From: Torreya grandis
Taxonomy: Eukaryota; Streptophyta; Pinopsida; Cupressales; Taxaceae
Assembly: GCA_037957365.1 (NCBI GenBank)
Contig: JARHVA010000081.1
Span: forward strand, 6,067,501 to 6,131,500
DNA length: 64,000 nt
Direction: 5' to 3'
Part shown: one piece after another, positions 21,836-33,927 of the stretch
How the letters are laid out: each line of letters begins with the position of its first letter
How positions within the stretch are numbered: the first letter of the stretch is position 1
Made by a program: the position numbers and the translations under genes
The notes under the pieces: generated by a model
What the model was told of the DNA's origin: nothing
Databases searched by the model: none
What the model saw: only the letters and a program-made list of their open reading frames with translations

Positions 21836-24274
21836 CATGCATCTCATGTACCATTTTGTCTTTCTAATTATGTATTTGAACCCTCTTTTGAGTTTCTTTT
21901 GTTTTTCTTCTAATTTTTATGTTTTTTTATCTTCTAGACCAAATGATAATATTTCCTTGTAAATGATGATTTCATCCTAAATATAAGTGATATTTCCCTA
22001 TGAAATGGAGATATTTCCTTGAGAAACAACAAGGTCACACATATAAATGGTCAGATTGACTATTGAATTTTATGTGCTTTATACATTTCTTGTAGATTAG
22101 TGAGATCGGTATGCTTATTAGCAATATTGACCTATGGAATGATAGGATCATCTAATAATAAGTGATATCATCCTAAAAAAAAATTCATAGCAGGTTCACT
22201 CTATGGAATGGATATATCACCCTATGAAATGGAAAAATCACTCATTCAAATAATGAGGTCACCTTGTGGAATGATGAGAGCACTCTGTAGAATAGTGAGA
22301 TCACCCTATGTCAAAAATACAAAGAGTTAAAACAAAAAACTTCAAATTTATTTTGATATCTTACACCCTTGCTTGAATACTAACATTTTTTTTAAGGATT
22401 AAGACACTTTGATATTTTACTTTTTACAATAATAAAATGCAAATTTCAATCACATTTGAATTACAGCTAAAAATGAGCATTCATGTAGTTTAGTATTCTT
22501 AAGAGTCTTTCCCTTTTTATCATTTGTTTTTTGGTTAAACTAGTTTCAAATTTATTTGACTTTATTTTTATTTTTTAAACCAAGATTATCACGTATGCTC
22601 TCCCCCTATCCCCTTTAGGGAACTTGGGTGACCAAAAGTGCTTTGTTTATTACTTTTGTCACTTAGTCCAAGCATAAAAAGGATGTTTCAAAGGCACTCC
22701 CAAAGATCTGAGTGACTTGGGTGATCCTAAAATGACTTTTAAAGTCCTTTTGATTTTATTTTTTACATAATTACTCATGGATAGGATTTCATCAACTCTC
22801 CAGTTTAGGGAAACATTGACCTTAGAATTCATCTCTTAACATCATTTCAACCCCAGACCATGGTGGGTTATAAAAATTTAGCTGGTGAATCATTGGGATG
22901 TTAGTTTAAGAGGTTAAACCAACTCTATTGTCAACTATTACCTTTGGAATAATGGCCTAATTTAGACATCACACTATACTGAGTAATCTAACAGATGTAG
23001 TGGTTGTAAAAATGACAAGACCTTTTTACAACAAGTTGATTAGTTTGGATCCAAATGACATGTTATTACCTAATGTTAAACACAAATACAAGACCATATA
23101 TATCAATCAAAACTTATTATTTTTATATAAAACCCATTTATCATGGAGTACTATTGGTTCAGGGCGAGTAGCTTAAAATTCCATGTCACCGTATAATATA
23201 TTGAGAGAAGAGGGGGTGTAAATAGCCCTAATTTTTATGTACATCTAAATTTATTAGATTAATATGTTATTTCCTCTCAAGAAGGAGTATATTGAGGGAA
23301 TATAATGGTATAAAGAAACCTTTTCATTTTCTAGGATAGGATGTACACTTCGATGTTTTTCTTATTATTATTTACTTGAATTGTTTTTGAGTCTAAAAAT
23401 ATTTGTGTGTCTATACCAAAACAAAACACATGTTAGACACCATATTTTGAATAATGAGACATTATTCTAGTCAAATTAATTTAAAAAAAAATTAAATCTG
23501 TTCAAAATGAATCAAGCCATTTGTGCTTGTTTTTCTAAAAGTGGCATTACATTGTTCGTATGGATCTAAACTAGTCATCACCTAAAAATCTAAAGGTCTT
23601 GTAGTCCAAATTTGAGATTTTACCTTTCTAAGTTTTAATTCAAAATACAATTGGTCTAATCTAGAGTCTTGCACATAACATGGGCTTGGGCAATTCACCT
23701 TTTTGTTCTTGGCTTGAGTAACTTGGGTGAAATTTTTTGTTTGGTTTAAAAGCCTTTTGTCTAGATGTTTCTCATTTTATTCTTGTTCAAACTTAGGTTA
23801 TCTTGTGTTTGCTTGCTATCTAAGTTATTTAACCATTTGAATTTATTTTTTATGTGTCACCATTATGCTACCCATTTGTTTTGGGTTTTATACTTAGGAT
23901 TTATTGTGTTAGTTTACATCCTAAGCTTATTAGTTTGCATCCTAAGCTTATTGATCACTCGAGTCTTGTTCTAATTTTTTGATCATGACCCATCATAGTC
24001 ATGATAATATTTTTATGGTAATAACATAATTAAAACTAAGGTTTTATTATTATAGACTATAACCTAAGCTCCAAGGTTGTTCTACCTTCCTCTAATTACT
24101 AATTTCAGCCAACCAAGGTCAAGTATTCTCAGGGCCTCTTTTTTTAATTCTAATTATGAATCTACCTTATATTTGTTTGATATTATAATCCAAACACCTT
24201 TTGATGTTTTTAAACAAAAATTTAAAACACTTCATAAATGTATAAAATCATCTTCAAACATGTAAAGGTATACT
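21836..24274 (+). other. Element C leader
   Basis: Non-coding leader. Its part from about 22,510 matches the element B leader; the first 700 bp has no counterpart in B because B lost it. A 21 bp unit around ACATCCTAAGCTTA is repeated in tandem at about 23,911-23,952. Two small plus-strand open stretches here are not recognisable genes. Confidence 0.6.
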
Positions 24275-26647
24275 CGTAATGGGGTCTCTTATGGCCCTAG
24301 TTTTGAGGATGAGCATTTTTATGATGGTAAGAATACTCCATCATATTTGATGACATCCCAACTATGATAGGATATGAAAATAGTTACTTTGAACACCAAC
24401 GTATAGAGGACAAAGATGAATCTCTCTTAAGCTTGATAGAATCAAGAGCCAGACTTTTTCCTAATTTCCCAATGGAGTAATTATATACACTTGTTTGAGT
24501 AGAGAAATCTCTAGAGTAACCTATTAATCATATAAAAAAACTAAATGTTGATTTTTATAGCAAAGGGAAATAACCACTTGTGGAATCCTCCCCAACTGTT
24601 CAAGATCTTGCAACCAAGATCCAATAAAATAGTCAACAGTATGATGATCAACTTATCACAAACATAACATCTTTTTAATCTATGAATTCAATCAATAATA
24701 TTGATTTTATGGAGAAAGAGTTACCATTAAAATAAATTAAATAATCCATAGTCAATCCTACATTTTATGTGAACCTTGTGGCTTCTCCCAAATATAATAA
24801 ACCCATATATACTTCACAACAGGTTCCACTTTATATGGATCATACTTTATTTAACCATCAAGAGACTCTTGTCCAGTTGTAACAACATGTTTCTAAAGAT
24901 TCATAATAGATTAGGGGTATTTTACAAAACACTCTAGTGAGTTATTATCAAAAACAACAACTTCCCATTGTAAATAATCAATGGTAATGCCCTTTGGAAA
25001 ACTGACAACAAGCACCAAAAAACCAATAGATTTCTTATAATTCACAATAAAAAATTCCTGAGAATTAGTATCAAGCATCTAAGAATCAGTAACAAAATCC
25101 TTTGAACCAACAATGCCAGACCTACTCACATATAAGGATAAACCAAAACCAAAATTTTGGGCAAAGGTTTCACATCCCTAATAGGACCATGTAGAGGGTA
25201 CATTACTACCAAACAAAACTATATTCCACCAACAAATGCAACAAATATGTAAGAGTGGAATTCGATGAAATAAATAGTCATGAGGCTTGAAACTTGTAAT
25301 TAGATCTAAAAGTACAAGTTTGATGAGATATACCCTTATTCATTTCACTTAAGCATTCTTCAAGTAAATTTTCCACCTCATTTTGAGGCACCCAATTTTG
25401 ATAAATACAAAGGGAAAGGTGACCCTAAATAACACATTCAAGCCTTTTTCTTGTTATGCCAAGAGGTAACCTACATCAACTTTTATTTTCTATGCTGCTT
25501 TTGTGCAACTTGGCCAGAAAAGCATTATATTGACTCCTCAAATTGCCTAAAGGATCTCTAAAAAAATTTAATGATTTGTTAGAATTCTTTATTAACCAAT
25601 TCTCTTTTAACATTAAGCATGAGATGATAGTGGTTGACTTATGCATATCAATAAAAGAGACGTAGAAAACTTCATGACATATCTATAATGATGGAGAGTA
25701 CTAGATGGTTACTTTTAACACAATTGTCATATAGATAGTTAGTTGACATTTTTACACAAAACTTGCATCCCAAAGTGGTCCATAATCTAAGACTTGATTA
25801 TGTTAACACAATAGAGGAAATAATTAAGAAGGGTGTGCAGATCAAGTAAGCACTTATTACCAAAGGCCTCATTAATATATTCTCAGTGGATCACACATAT
25901 AATCAAAGTCACCCACCTATTTAAGATACAATTAGAGAGAAAATTAAGGTTTTTGATAAGAACAAGAACATGGTGGGTAATGGAGTAACAAATTCATAAA
26001 ATGTGAAAATAGTTTAGTCTCTATCAGTTTAAAATGCACAACCTAATCCACCAACAACTTTACAAAGAACACTTCCACATAAAGGGTTCAACAAATATAG
26101 ACCATTTAGCCAGATAGGAGAACTAGTTAAGGTATTATTCAAGAATCTAGTGGCATATAATTTGATCATATGGCATGTGCTAAAACTTTTCTTGAATATC
26201 AACCCAAACCTAACTAGTACTGGGAAGATAAGTTTTGCAATTTTTGCTATATTATCGACCATGTCATTTATCGATGTGTACAATTGAGGCATCTTATTGA
26301 ATACCTAATTGAAAGTGAGGAATTTAAAGTAAAACAAGTAACATAGAACACTAATCATGAAATGGGCATTTATAAAGACCCATTTCCCAATCATAATCAA
26401 TAAAAGAAATAAAATAATCAGAAATAATGACAAGGCCAACATCAACAAGGACAAGGTCAGAAATAAAATCAACATAATCATAATCAAGATCATGATACCC
26501 AAGCTAATAACCTAGGCTATAACACCATGTTATATTATTATAATAATACCATGGGGTATAATTCTAGTAATCATGTTACCACTATTATAGTAAAAAACCA
26601 TGTACTATCTAAAGCTTCTCAAAGTGTTGGTCCCTTTATTTTAAGGT
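24275..26647 (+). pseudogene. Element C gag remnant
   Basis: Homologous to element B gag throughout. It shares the start block near 24,270, the capsid entry NFPPHFEAPNFDKYKGKG (25,365-25,420) and a degenerate zinc knuckle (FCNFCYIIDH, 26,237-26,270). Stops and frameshifts are dense. It ends without protease at about 26,647. Confidence 0.68.
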
Positions 26648-26808
26648 CATTTGATGAGTCCATAAAATGACTCATTATATCCACAAAATAAAATCCTTTT
26701 TCTTGCATAGGAAGTGGATCAAAATGTAGTTTATAAACTTATAATTTATTTAGAATGAAAAAGTAAGCATATATCATGGTTATGTCTTTAAAATTCCTTG
26801 TAATGATT
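26648..26808. other. Short unassigned stretch
   Basis: AT-rich, about 160 bp between the broken end of element C and the first repeat unit of the chromovirus. It ends in TTCATTACA, the same bases that end the chromovirus LTR, so it may be a diverged LTR end. No gene seen. Confidence 0.35.
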
Positions 26809-27038
26809 CATTACATTTTGTATTAGAGCTCCACACATGTTCAATTCATGGAGCAGGTGGATACATTGGCATGGCAATGTTCATCTGAGGCTTGTACATA
26901 TAGGGGATCTTGTTGTATGAGCACAAATCTAGACCAGAGTTTGAGCTTCATAAGCGTGCTAGAATGTTATGATATTGATGGGTATATTTCACTAATTCCT
27001 CAAGGTTTTGGTGTGATGGTTTGTTATATTTTGTATCA

Positions 27039-27385
27039 TGCTACACCCTTAACCTTCAACATGTCTAGGGGTATATGTGGCTGACTTGTGGCTTACATAC
27101 CTCTTTTATATTCTTGTTACATTTATCTATGTTCTTAGTTAGGTAAACCTATGGAATAACCATGGATAAGTAGACTATATATAGGAGGTATCGGTTAGTA
27201 TTTGATCATCATATTAAGTATTATACTCTTATTACATTGTTATGGAGGTGTCCCTCTTGAAGTGGCTCTACTATTTTATCCAATATTTTGCTCTCCTGTC
27301 AATTATTGTTGTGTGATCTCTTATCTTTGATTATTCTTTATGATAGATAATTATTTTGTGTGAATATCTAAGTAATTTCATTACA
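27039..27385 (+). repeat. Chromovirus LTR copy a (extra, upstream)
   Basis: 347 bp, starting TGCTACACCC and ending TTACA, with TATATATA at 27,176-27,183. It is followed by AGTGATATCAAAGC, a decayed initiator-Met primer site. It is the upstream copy of the 882 bp duplication and not the LTR pair of the coding element, though which of the two is original cannot be told. Confidence 0.8.
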
Positions 27386-27920
27386 AGTGATATCAAAGCT
27401 TCAATTTGGGTAAGGTTATTGTGGCATTTTTTTTTGGATATGGAAATGCGTGAATTCTATGAATGGGAGTGAAAAAACATAACATGCAATCTAGGAAGAA
27501 TTAGTTTTTTTTTTCATCACAATATTGTTCAAAATGTTTTTTTGAAAAAAAAATATCTAAAAAAAAGTTTGGAAATTTTTTCCTCTTTGCATATTTGTAT
27601 TTATTGGATTCATCTCAATGAGATGATCATAATGGTATATTATATTGGTATATTTTTTTGGTGCACCTTGAGGTTTTTTTCTAGTGGTTCATTACATTTT
27701 GTATCATATCCTGCATGTAGGTTCAAGTCATGGATCGACTGGCTACGTCAACATGGCAGTGTTCATCTAGGGCTCATACATATGAGGGATCTTGGTGTAT
27801 AGCTACAAATCTAGCCCAAAGTCTAGGCTTCAAAAGTGTGGTGGGATGTTATGATCCTGATGGGTGGATTTCACTAATGTCTTGAGGTTTTGATTTAATG
27901 ATTTTTTACATTGGGTATCA

Positions 27921-28267
27921 TACTATGCCCTTAACCTTTGGTGTGTCTAAGGATATGTGTGGCTGACTTGTGGCTTTCATATCTCTTTTATATTCTTGTT
28001 ACATTTATCTATGTTATTAGTTAGGTTAGCCTATGGAATAACCATGGATAATTAGACTATATATAGGAGGTATTGGTTAGTCTTTGATCATCATATTAAT
28101 TATTATACTCTTATTAAAATTTTTTGGAGGTTACTCCCTTGAAATGGCCTTGCTATATTATCTAGTATTATGCTCTATTATCAATTCTTGTTGTGCGATC
28201 TCTTATATTTGATTATTATGTGTGATATATAATTTTTATGTGTGAACATATATGTAATTTCATTACA
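27921..28267 (+). repeat. Element D 5' LTR
   Basis: 347 bp, TACTATGCCC (TG changed to TA) to CATTACA. TATATATA lies at 28,058-28,065. It matches 33,581-33,919 along its length with visible divergence. The primer site follows two bases later. Confidence 0.85.
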
Positions 28268-28269
28268 AG

Positions 28270-28281
28270 TGGTATCAAATC
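28270..28281 (+). promoter_or_regulatory. Element D primer-binding site, initiator tRNA-Met
   Basis: TGGTATCAAATC, against the usual TGGTATCAGAGC complementary to initiator tRNA-Met. Two changes. Confidence 0.8.
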
Positions 28282-28866
28282 TTTGGTTTGGGCAAGTTTC
28301 TTGTGGCATTTTTTTAGATCTAGCGAGGTGTGATGTCTATGAATGGAAGGATTGAAAAAACATAACAATAATTTAGGATTTTTTATTTTTTGTCAGTGTA
28401 GTATTGTTAGAAATACTTTTTTGACAAAATATCTTTAAAAAAGTCTATAATTGTTTTTACCTTTGCACATTTGCAATTTTTATATTCATTTCAGTGAGAA
28501 AAATATAATATTATATTCTATCGGTACACTTTTTTGGTGCCAAAAATTTTCACCCTCATTTGTAAAAGTAGTTTTTGGATTTGTCTTAGTGAGGCAATCA
28601 CAATGGTACCCTCTTTTGGTACACATTTTTTGAGGTAAAAACCCTCCTAAGGTTTTTGTGTGGTGGGTCCTGTTAGGGATGACATGCAATCTGGAACTTC
28701 GAATCCTTAGATTTCTCAACTTCACATTGATATAAAGAGCTTAGTATGGAAAGATGATTTTGTTATAGTTAAAACTAATGTTTTAGGGATGTGTGGAGAG
28801 ATTAATGGGTTGCACACTCAATGGCATCATATCCATACATAATTGGCTAATATTTCATCTCAGTTT

Positions 28867-29894
28867 AGCCAAAAAACCCTCTTCTTCATCATTTAGGTCC
28901 TCCTCCTCTCAACACTAATAGCTCTAATCCTGGTGTGAAACTAATTTTACCAAAGTGTACATGCATAAGTTTTATGGTAAGTATCCTCTCACCTAGATTA
29001 TCCAAATTTATAATTTACTTGATCTTCACCAAACTCCTAGTTCTTAGAAGGTGATAGTGGCATCTTTGTATCTGAAACCTTAGTAGTTCATTTGGTATCA
29101 TTGGTTGTGTGCTCAAAATAAAAATAATGGTGCTCTTGTTACATGGTTTATTTTCAGTAATTAATTTTTGGATCATTATTATAATAATGTCTCTAAGAAC
29201 TAATTTAACTGATTATCTAAACTACATCAAATAGAAACTTGAAGGATTATGTTCATCAATTTCCAAATCTATACTTATAGGTGGAAGACATCACTAAGTA
29301 AAATTTGACTAATATGTTTTTGTATGGACTCAAAGATATCATCCAATTCAAGTTTTGATGTTTAACCCATCACCTATATTAGCCAAAAAACCCTCTTCTT
29401 CATCATTTAGGTCCTCCTCCTCTCAACACTAATAGCTCTAATCCTGGTGTGAAACTAATTTTACCAAAGTGTACATGCATAAGTTTTATGGTAAGTATCC
29501 TCTAACCTAGATTATCCAAATTTATAATTTACTTGATCTTCACCAAACTCCTAGTTCTTAGAAGGTGATAGTGGCATCTTTGTATCTGAAACCTGAGTAG
29601 TTCATTTGGTATCATTGGTTGTGTGCTCAAAAGAAAAATAATGGTGCTCTTGTTACATGGTTTATTTTCACTAATTAATTTTTGGATCATTATTATAATA
29701 ATGTCTCTAAGAACTAATTTAACTGATTATCTAAACTACATCAAATATAAACTTGAAGGATTATGTTCATCAATTTCCAAATCTATACTTATAGGTGGAA
29801 GACATCACTAAGTAAAATTTGACTAATATGTTTTTGTATGGACTCAAAGATATCATCCAATTCGAGTTTTTATGTTTAACCCATCACCTATATT
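28867..29894 (+). repeat. 514 bp tandem duplication within chromovirus gag
   Basis: Copies at 28,867-29,380 and 29,381-29,894 begin AGCCAAAAAACCC and end CACCTATATT. I count about seven to ten single-base differences and no indel, so the copies are some 98% identical. The unit holds most of the capsid domain. 514 is not a multiple of three, so the second copy is in another frame. Confidence 0.93.
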
Positions 29895-30110
29895 ATAATC
29901 TATCCCAAGGGCATGCATGGTAAAAGAAAAAGAGATGGTCAAACAAAAAACTTTCACTATTGATTGTGATCGTACCTGTCCAACACCATCATTTCCTCAA
30001 CCCACCAGATTTACACCTTATAATTTTAAGGATAAGAGATCCAAATGGTTGTGTTATTGTTGTGATATAAAATGGAGTAAAGGACATTGATGTTCTGAAA
30101 ATAAGTTATT
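28867..30110 (+). pseudogene. Element D gag with zinc knuckle, disrupted by a tandem duplication
   Basis: Capsid entry KFYGKYPLT (28,970), then VASLYLKP and later LYGLKD, the usual order in chromovirus gag. The 514 bp duplication inserts a second capsid copy. The zinc knuckle at 30,045-30,100 reads WLCYCCDIKWSKGH, then a stop, then C; this CCHC form is typical of chromoviruses. A following acidic stretch (30,115-30,180) is GAGGAT-rich. Not functional. Confidence 0.8.
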
Positions 30111-30189
30111 TTACGGCGAAGGTTCTAATGAGGATGAAGATGATGAGGTAATTGATGAGGATGTAGAAGGACCGGAGGAGTAATCTAAA

Positions 30190-30600
30190 GACTCTCATCC
30201 TACTATTTCCTATCATGCCATTTTACGTATTAGTACTCCCCAAACTCTTAAGGTGGTGGATTTCCTTAAAAATATAAGGTCACTATACTAATTGATTATA
30301 GGTGTACACACAACTTCATCAACAATAAGTTGGCTACTCATTTGAACTATTTCATTTATCCCACTCTAGAATTTCAATTCATGATTATAGATGGTGGTAC
30401 TATTACCTATTAAATAAAATTCCATAGTATTAATTTGGCCATGGGAAACTACCTGTTGGATTATCTTATGTTGTCTATTTCCATAGATGGAGCCAACATT
30501 ATTCTAGGAGTACAATGGCTCACCACTTTGGGCACTATTAAGATGAATTTCTAGGAATAATTCATGCACTTTCATTATAAAGGAAGGACATTTGATATAA
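30190..30600 (+). pseudogene. Element D aspartic protease remnant
   Basis: At 30,285-30,320 the frame reads LIDYRCTHNFI where chromoviruses have DSGATHNFI. The Ser-Gly of the active site is lost. Later blocks (NLAMGNYLLD, then ILGVQWLTTLG at about 30,500-30,535) are well kept and lead into the RT linker. Confidence 0.7.
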
Positions 30601-30639
30601 GGGTATTAAGGGATAAATATACATAGCTTGTTATCTCCC

Positions 30640-32110
30640 ATTAAATGACCAAGATTATCTAAAAGGGTGCTAAAGGATTTATATCTCACTTGTTTTTTAT
30701 TGAAGTCTAGCCAACTCATCCATATATACCTCATGATTTGGAACAAGTGATTGATGCCCATTCTATTATTTTTGGTGACAAATCGAAAGGAATTCCATCC
30801 AGTCACATTCATGATCATGCCATCAAACATATTCTTGGTAGTACAACACCCAACATCAAGACATATAGGTATCCCTATGCCCAAAAATGTGAAATTAAAA
30901 ATATGGTACATGAGATTTTGGAAGTAGGAATCATTTACCATAGCCAAAGAAAATATTATTTGCTAGTTGTCATGGTGAAAAAGAAAGATGAAACTTGAAG
31001 GATGTGCTCTAACTACATAGAGATCAACAATTACATTATCAAAGATATGTTTCCTATAACTATCATTGATGATTTGTTAAATGAATTTAATGGTGCTCTT
31101 TATTTTACCAAGTTATATTTTTATTTTTAGTATCATCAAATACGGATCCATGATTAAGACATACCCAAAATAGATTTCAGAACTCATGAGGGATATTATG
31201 AGTTTATGGTTATGCCTTTTGTTCTAACAAGTGCACCATCCACCTTTTAGATTCTGATGAATACTATTTTTATGCCATTTTTTTAGGAAATTTATTCTAG
31301 TGTTTTTTATGATATCCTCATTTATAGTAAAATTTGGGAAGACCATTTGTAGCATGTGAAATAGGTAATCTCAATTATAGAACATCAGTTGTATGCCAAA
31401 CCTTCCAAATGTACTTTTGGATCTCATGATGTTGAGTATTTGGGTCATATGGTTTCACATGAAGGGGTGAAAGTGGATCCTAAAAAAATCCAAGCAATGG
31501 TGGATTGGTTGGTTCTTAAGACACTCAAGTAACTTAGGGGATTTTTGGGGCTAACTTGTTACTATCACAGGTTTTTCAAAAATTATGGTATCATTGCAAC
31601 CTAACTCACCTCTTTGTTGAAGAAAGACTCCTAATGGACTAATACAACTACTGTGGCATTTGAATAACTAATACTAGCTATGTACATCACTCTAGTGTTG
31701 GCCAATATTGATTCTTCTAAGACTTGTGTGGTTGAATTTGATGCATCTAGATATGGTATGGGTGCTATGCTCATGTAAGAAGGTAGACCAATTATATTTG
31801 AAATTCTCCAATTTAAGGTTAAAAATCATCTCAAGCCCATAGATGATAAGTAAATGATGGCCATTTGACATGCAGTTAAATAATGGAGACCTTATTTGAT
31901 GGGTCATCACTTTCAAGGAAAAAATGATCATGATAGTATCAATTTTTTTTGGAAAAATGGTTATCATCAAAAGAGCAACATAAATGAGTAACTAAGATGT
32001 TTGACTATGATTTTGAAATAGTCTACAAGAAAGGCAAGGTAAATGTAGTTGAAAATACACTATCTAGGAGGGACGAATTGGTTGAGGCATTGATATGTGC
32101 CATGACCATT
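30640..32110 (+). pseudogene. Element D reverse transcriptase and RNase H
   Basis: RT begins with a linker and the block RYPYAQKCEIKNMV (30,868 on), VMVKKKDET, then a stop at a Trp position. The palm motif at 31,297-31,325 reads FYDILIYSK, so one Asp of the catalytic pair is missing. A connection block (LGHMVSHEGVKVDPKKI, 31,442-31,490) is intact. RNase H has VVEFDASRYGMGAML (31,730-31,775), keeping its Asp. Stops replace Gln in KQLRGFLG and similar places. Same frame throughout (30,738 to 33,550). Confidence 0.85.
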
Positions 32111-32199
32111 TAGTAGGTAGATTGGTTAGAGGAAGCAAGATCAGAATGGAAAAATGATAGTGTTACCCATGATTTGATTTAGAATCTTCAGCAAGGTTT

Positions 32200-33553
32200 G
32201 AGTGGATTTGAAAAATTCACCTGGAAGGGTAATGTGTTATGGTATAAATACAAATTATACTTATGTAATAATTATCTTATCAAATAAAAAATGCTTCTAT
32301 AACATCATGCAACTTCACTTGGTGGTCATTTAAGATTTTTAAAAACCTATCATAGAATTAATTAGTATTTGTTTTTGGAAGGACTCTAGGGGGATGTACA
32401 AAAATATGTGGCTAAATGTATGATTTGTCAACAAAATAAAGGTGGAACCATCAAAACCCTAGGTCTTTTCTAGCCTTTATCCATCCCTATCCAACATTGG
32501 GAAGAGGTGTCTATGGATTTCATTATAGGGTTTCCAAGATTTGATTGTTAAAATGTTATCATGGTTGTTGTAGATTGTATCATTAATTATGCTCATTTTT
32601 TATCTTTATCACAACCATTTATTGCTAGTGTAGTAGCTTCTACTTTTCTCAATACATTTTAGAAATTGCATGGTACTCCTAATATCATTGTCAGTGATAG
32701 AGATCCAATTTTCACTTATAATTTTTGGACTAAATTATTTACATGTTTGGGGTATCAATTTGGCTCATAGTTCATCCTATCATCCTCAATTATATGGACA
32801 AATTGAATTAGTCAACAAATGTCTAGAATGATATCTCCATTATTTTATTTCTGATAAATAGGATAAATGGGTTCATTGATTGCCACTTGCTAAATTTTGG
32901 TATAATAATTTTATTCATAGTTCTTCCAAAATGACCCCATTTGTGGCCTTGTATGGATAACAATTTCCATCCATCACTTCAACCTTGAAGGGTCATCCTA
33001 AGGTTTGTGTAGTTGAGGAACATATTCACCATCAACAAGAGGTCCTTTCAAGTTTGCATGAAAATTTAGCCATGGCCCAAAATCATATGAAGTAGTAGGT
33101 AGATCAACACATGAATGAGAGGAATTTTAACATTGGTGATTGGGTATTTTTTGACTTACATCCATATAAGCAAATATCCTTGAAGAAATATAAAAAGGAT
33201 AAAAATATGTCCCCCAAGTATTATGTGCATTATCATATCTTGCATCAAATTGGTAGTGTGGCCTACAAGTTAGAGTTTCCTTTATCCACTCGCATACATC
33301 TAGTATTTCATGTATCATTCCTAAATAAATTCATTAGATACTGATTCAATACTCAAATTGAGTTACCATAATTATATGAGGAATGGAGAGTTATTCTTGA
33401 TCCTGAGGTGATCCTTCAAATGCACACTAAGTAGATGTGGTCTAGATTGATTAGGGAGTACCTGATCAAATGGAATAATCTACCATATAAAGATGCCACT
33501 TGGGAGGATGAATCCTTTTTGTATCAACATCTAGAGTTGCTTCAACATTGAGG
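32200..33553 (+). pseudogene. Element D integrase with C-terminal chromodomain
   Basis: The zinc domain is at 32,310-32,430 (GGHLRFLKTYHR ... CMICQQNK). The core has VSMDFIIGFP (32,510) and SDRDPIFT (32,694). A conserved C-terminal block at 33,111-33,344 ends VAYKLEFPLSTRIHLVFHVS. The chromodomain, about 33,390-33,545, contains ILDPEVIL and WNNLPYKDATWEDES; the tail is QHLELLQH. Chromodomains in these elements guide insertion to methylated histone tails. Frame breaks near 32,750-33,100 and several stops. Confidence 0.88.
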
Positions 33554-33562
33554 ACAATGTTT

Positions 33563-33580
33563 TTTTGAAGGGGATGAGCA
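33563..33580 (+). promoter_or_regulatory. Element D polypurine tract region
   Basis: TTTTGAAGGGGATGAGCA lies between the end of the chromodomain frame and the 3' LTR start at 33,581. The purine run GAAGGGGATGAG is the probable plus-strand primer. Confidence 0.65.
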
Positions 33581-33919
33581 TGCTATGCAATTAACCTTTG
33601 GTGTGTCTAGGGATATGTGTGGCTGACGTGTGGCTTACATACCTATTTTATATTCTTGTTACATTTCTCTATTTTATTAGTTAGGTAATTATATGGAATA
33701 ACCATGGATAAGTATAATATATATAAGATGTCGTGGTTAGTCTTTGATCATCAAATTAATTATTCTTATCTGATTGCATTATTGTGGAGATTTCCCCCTT
33801 GAAGTAGATCTTCTATATTATCTAATATTCTACTCTACTATTAATTATTATTGCAAGATATCTTATCTTTTCTTATCTTTTGTGATGTATAATTATTATG
33901 TGTGAACATATAAGTAATA
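33581..33919 (+). repeat. Element D 3' LTR, last bases missing
   Basis: Starts TGCTATGC and matches the 5' LTR to ATAAGTAAT, then lacks the final TTCATTACA. The Copia-2 LTR fragment starts within about ten bases. Confidence 0.85.
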
Positions 33920-33927
33920 TGCCTGGG

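Larger units (their letters stand above)
20677..26647 (+). mobile_element. Element C: second family-B Tat copy, truncated after gag
   Basis: 5' LTR (20,677-21,814), primer site, 2.4 kb leader and gag up to about 26,647, where homology to element B (near 9,985) ends. There is no protease, RT or integrase. Chromovirus-related sequence takes over soon after. The copy is older or more decayed than B in gag, with many frame breaks. Confidence 0.75.
26809..28571 (+). repeat. 882 bp tandem duplication of chromovirus LTR and leader
   Basis: Two copies of a unit, about 26,809-27,689 and 27,690-28,571. Each has CATTACA plus a primer-site-like TTTTGTAT, some 220 bp of flank, a 347 bp LTR and about 300 bp of leader. 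The offset is 881-882 bp at both the CATTACA motif and the LTR start. The copies differ at many sites, so the duplication is not recent. Confidence 0.78.
27921..33919 (+). mobile_element. Element D: chromovirus (Ty3/Gypsy) with chromodomain
   Basis: 5' LTR (27,921-28,267), initiator-Met primer site, gag with zinc knuckle, protease, RT, RNase H, integrase, chromodomain, purine-rich tract and 3' LTR (33,581-33,919), about 6.0 kb. The C-terminal chromodomain and short LTRs mark a chromovirus. The last 8-9 bp of the 3' LTR are missing at the junction with the Copia-2 LTR fragment, so no target duplication can be read. All coding parts contain stops. Confidence 0.87.
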
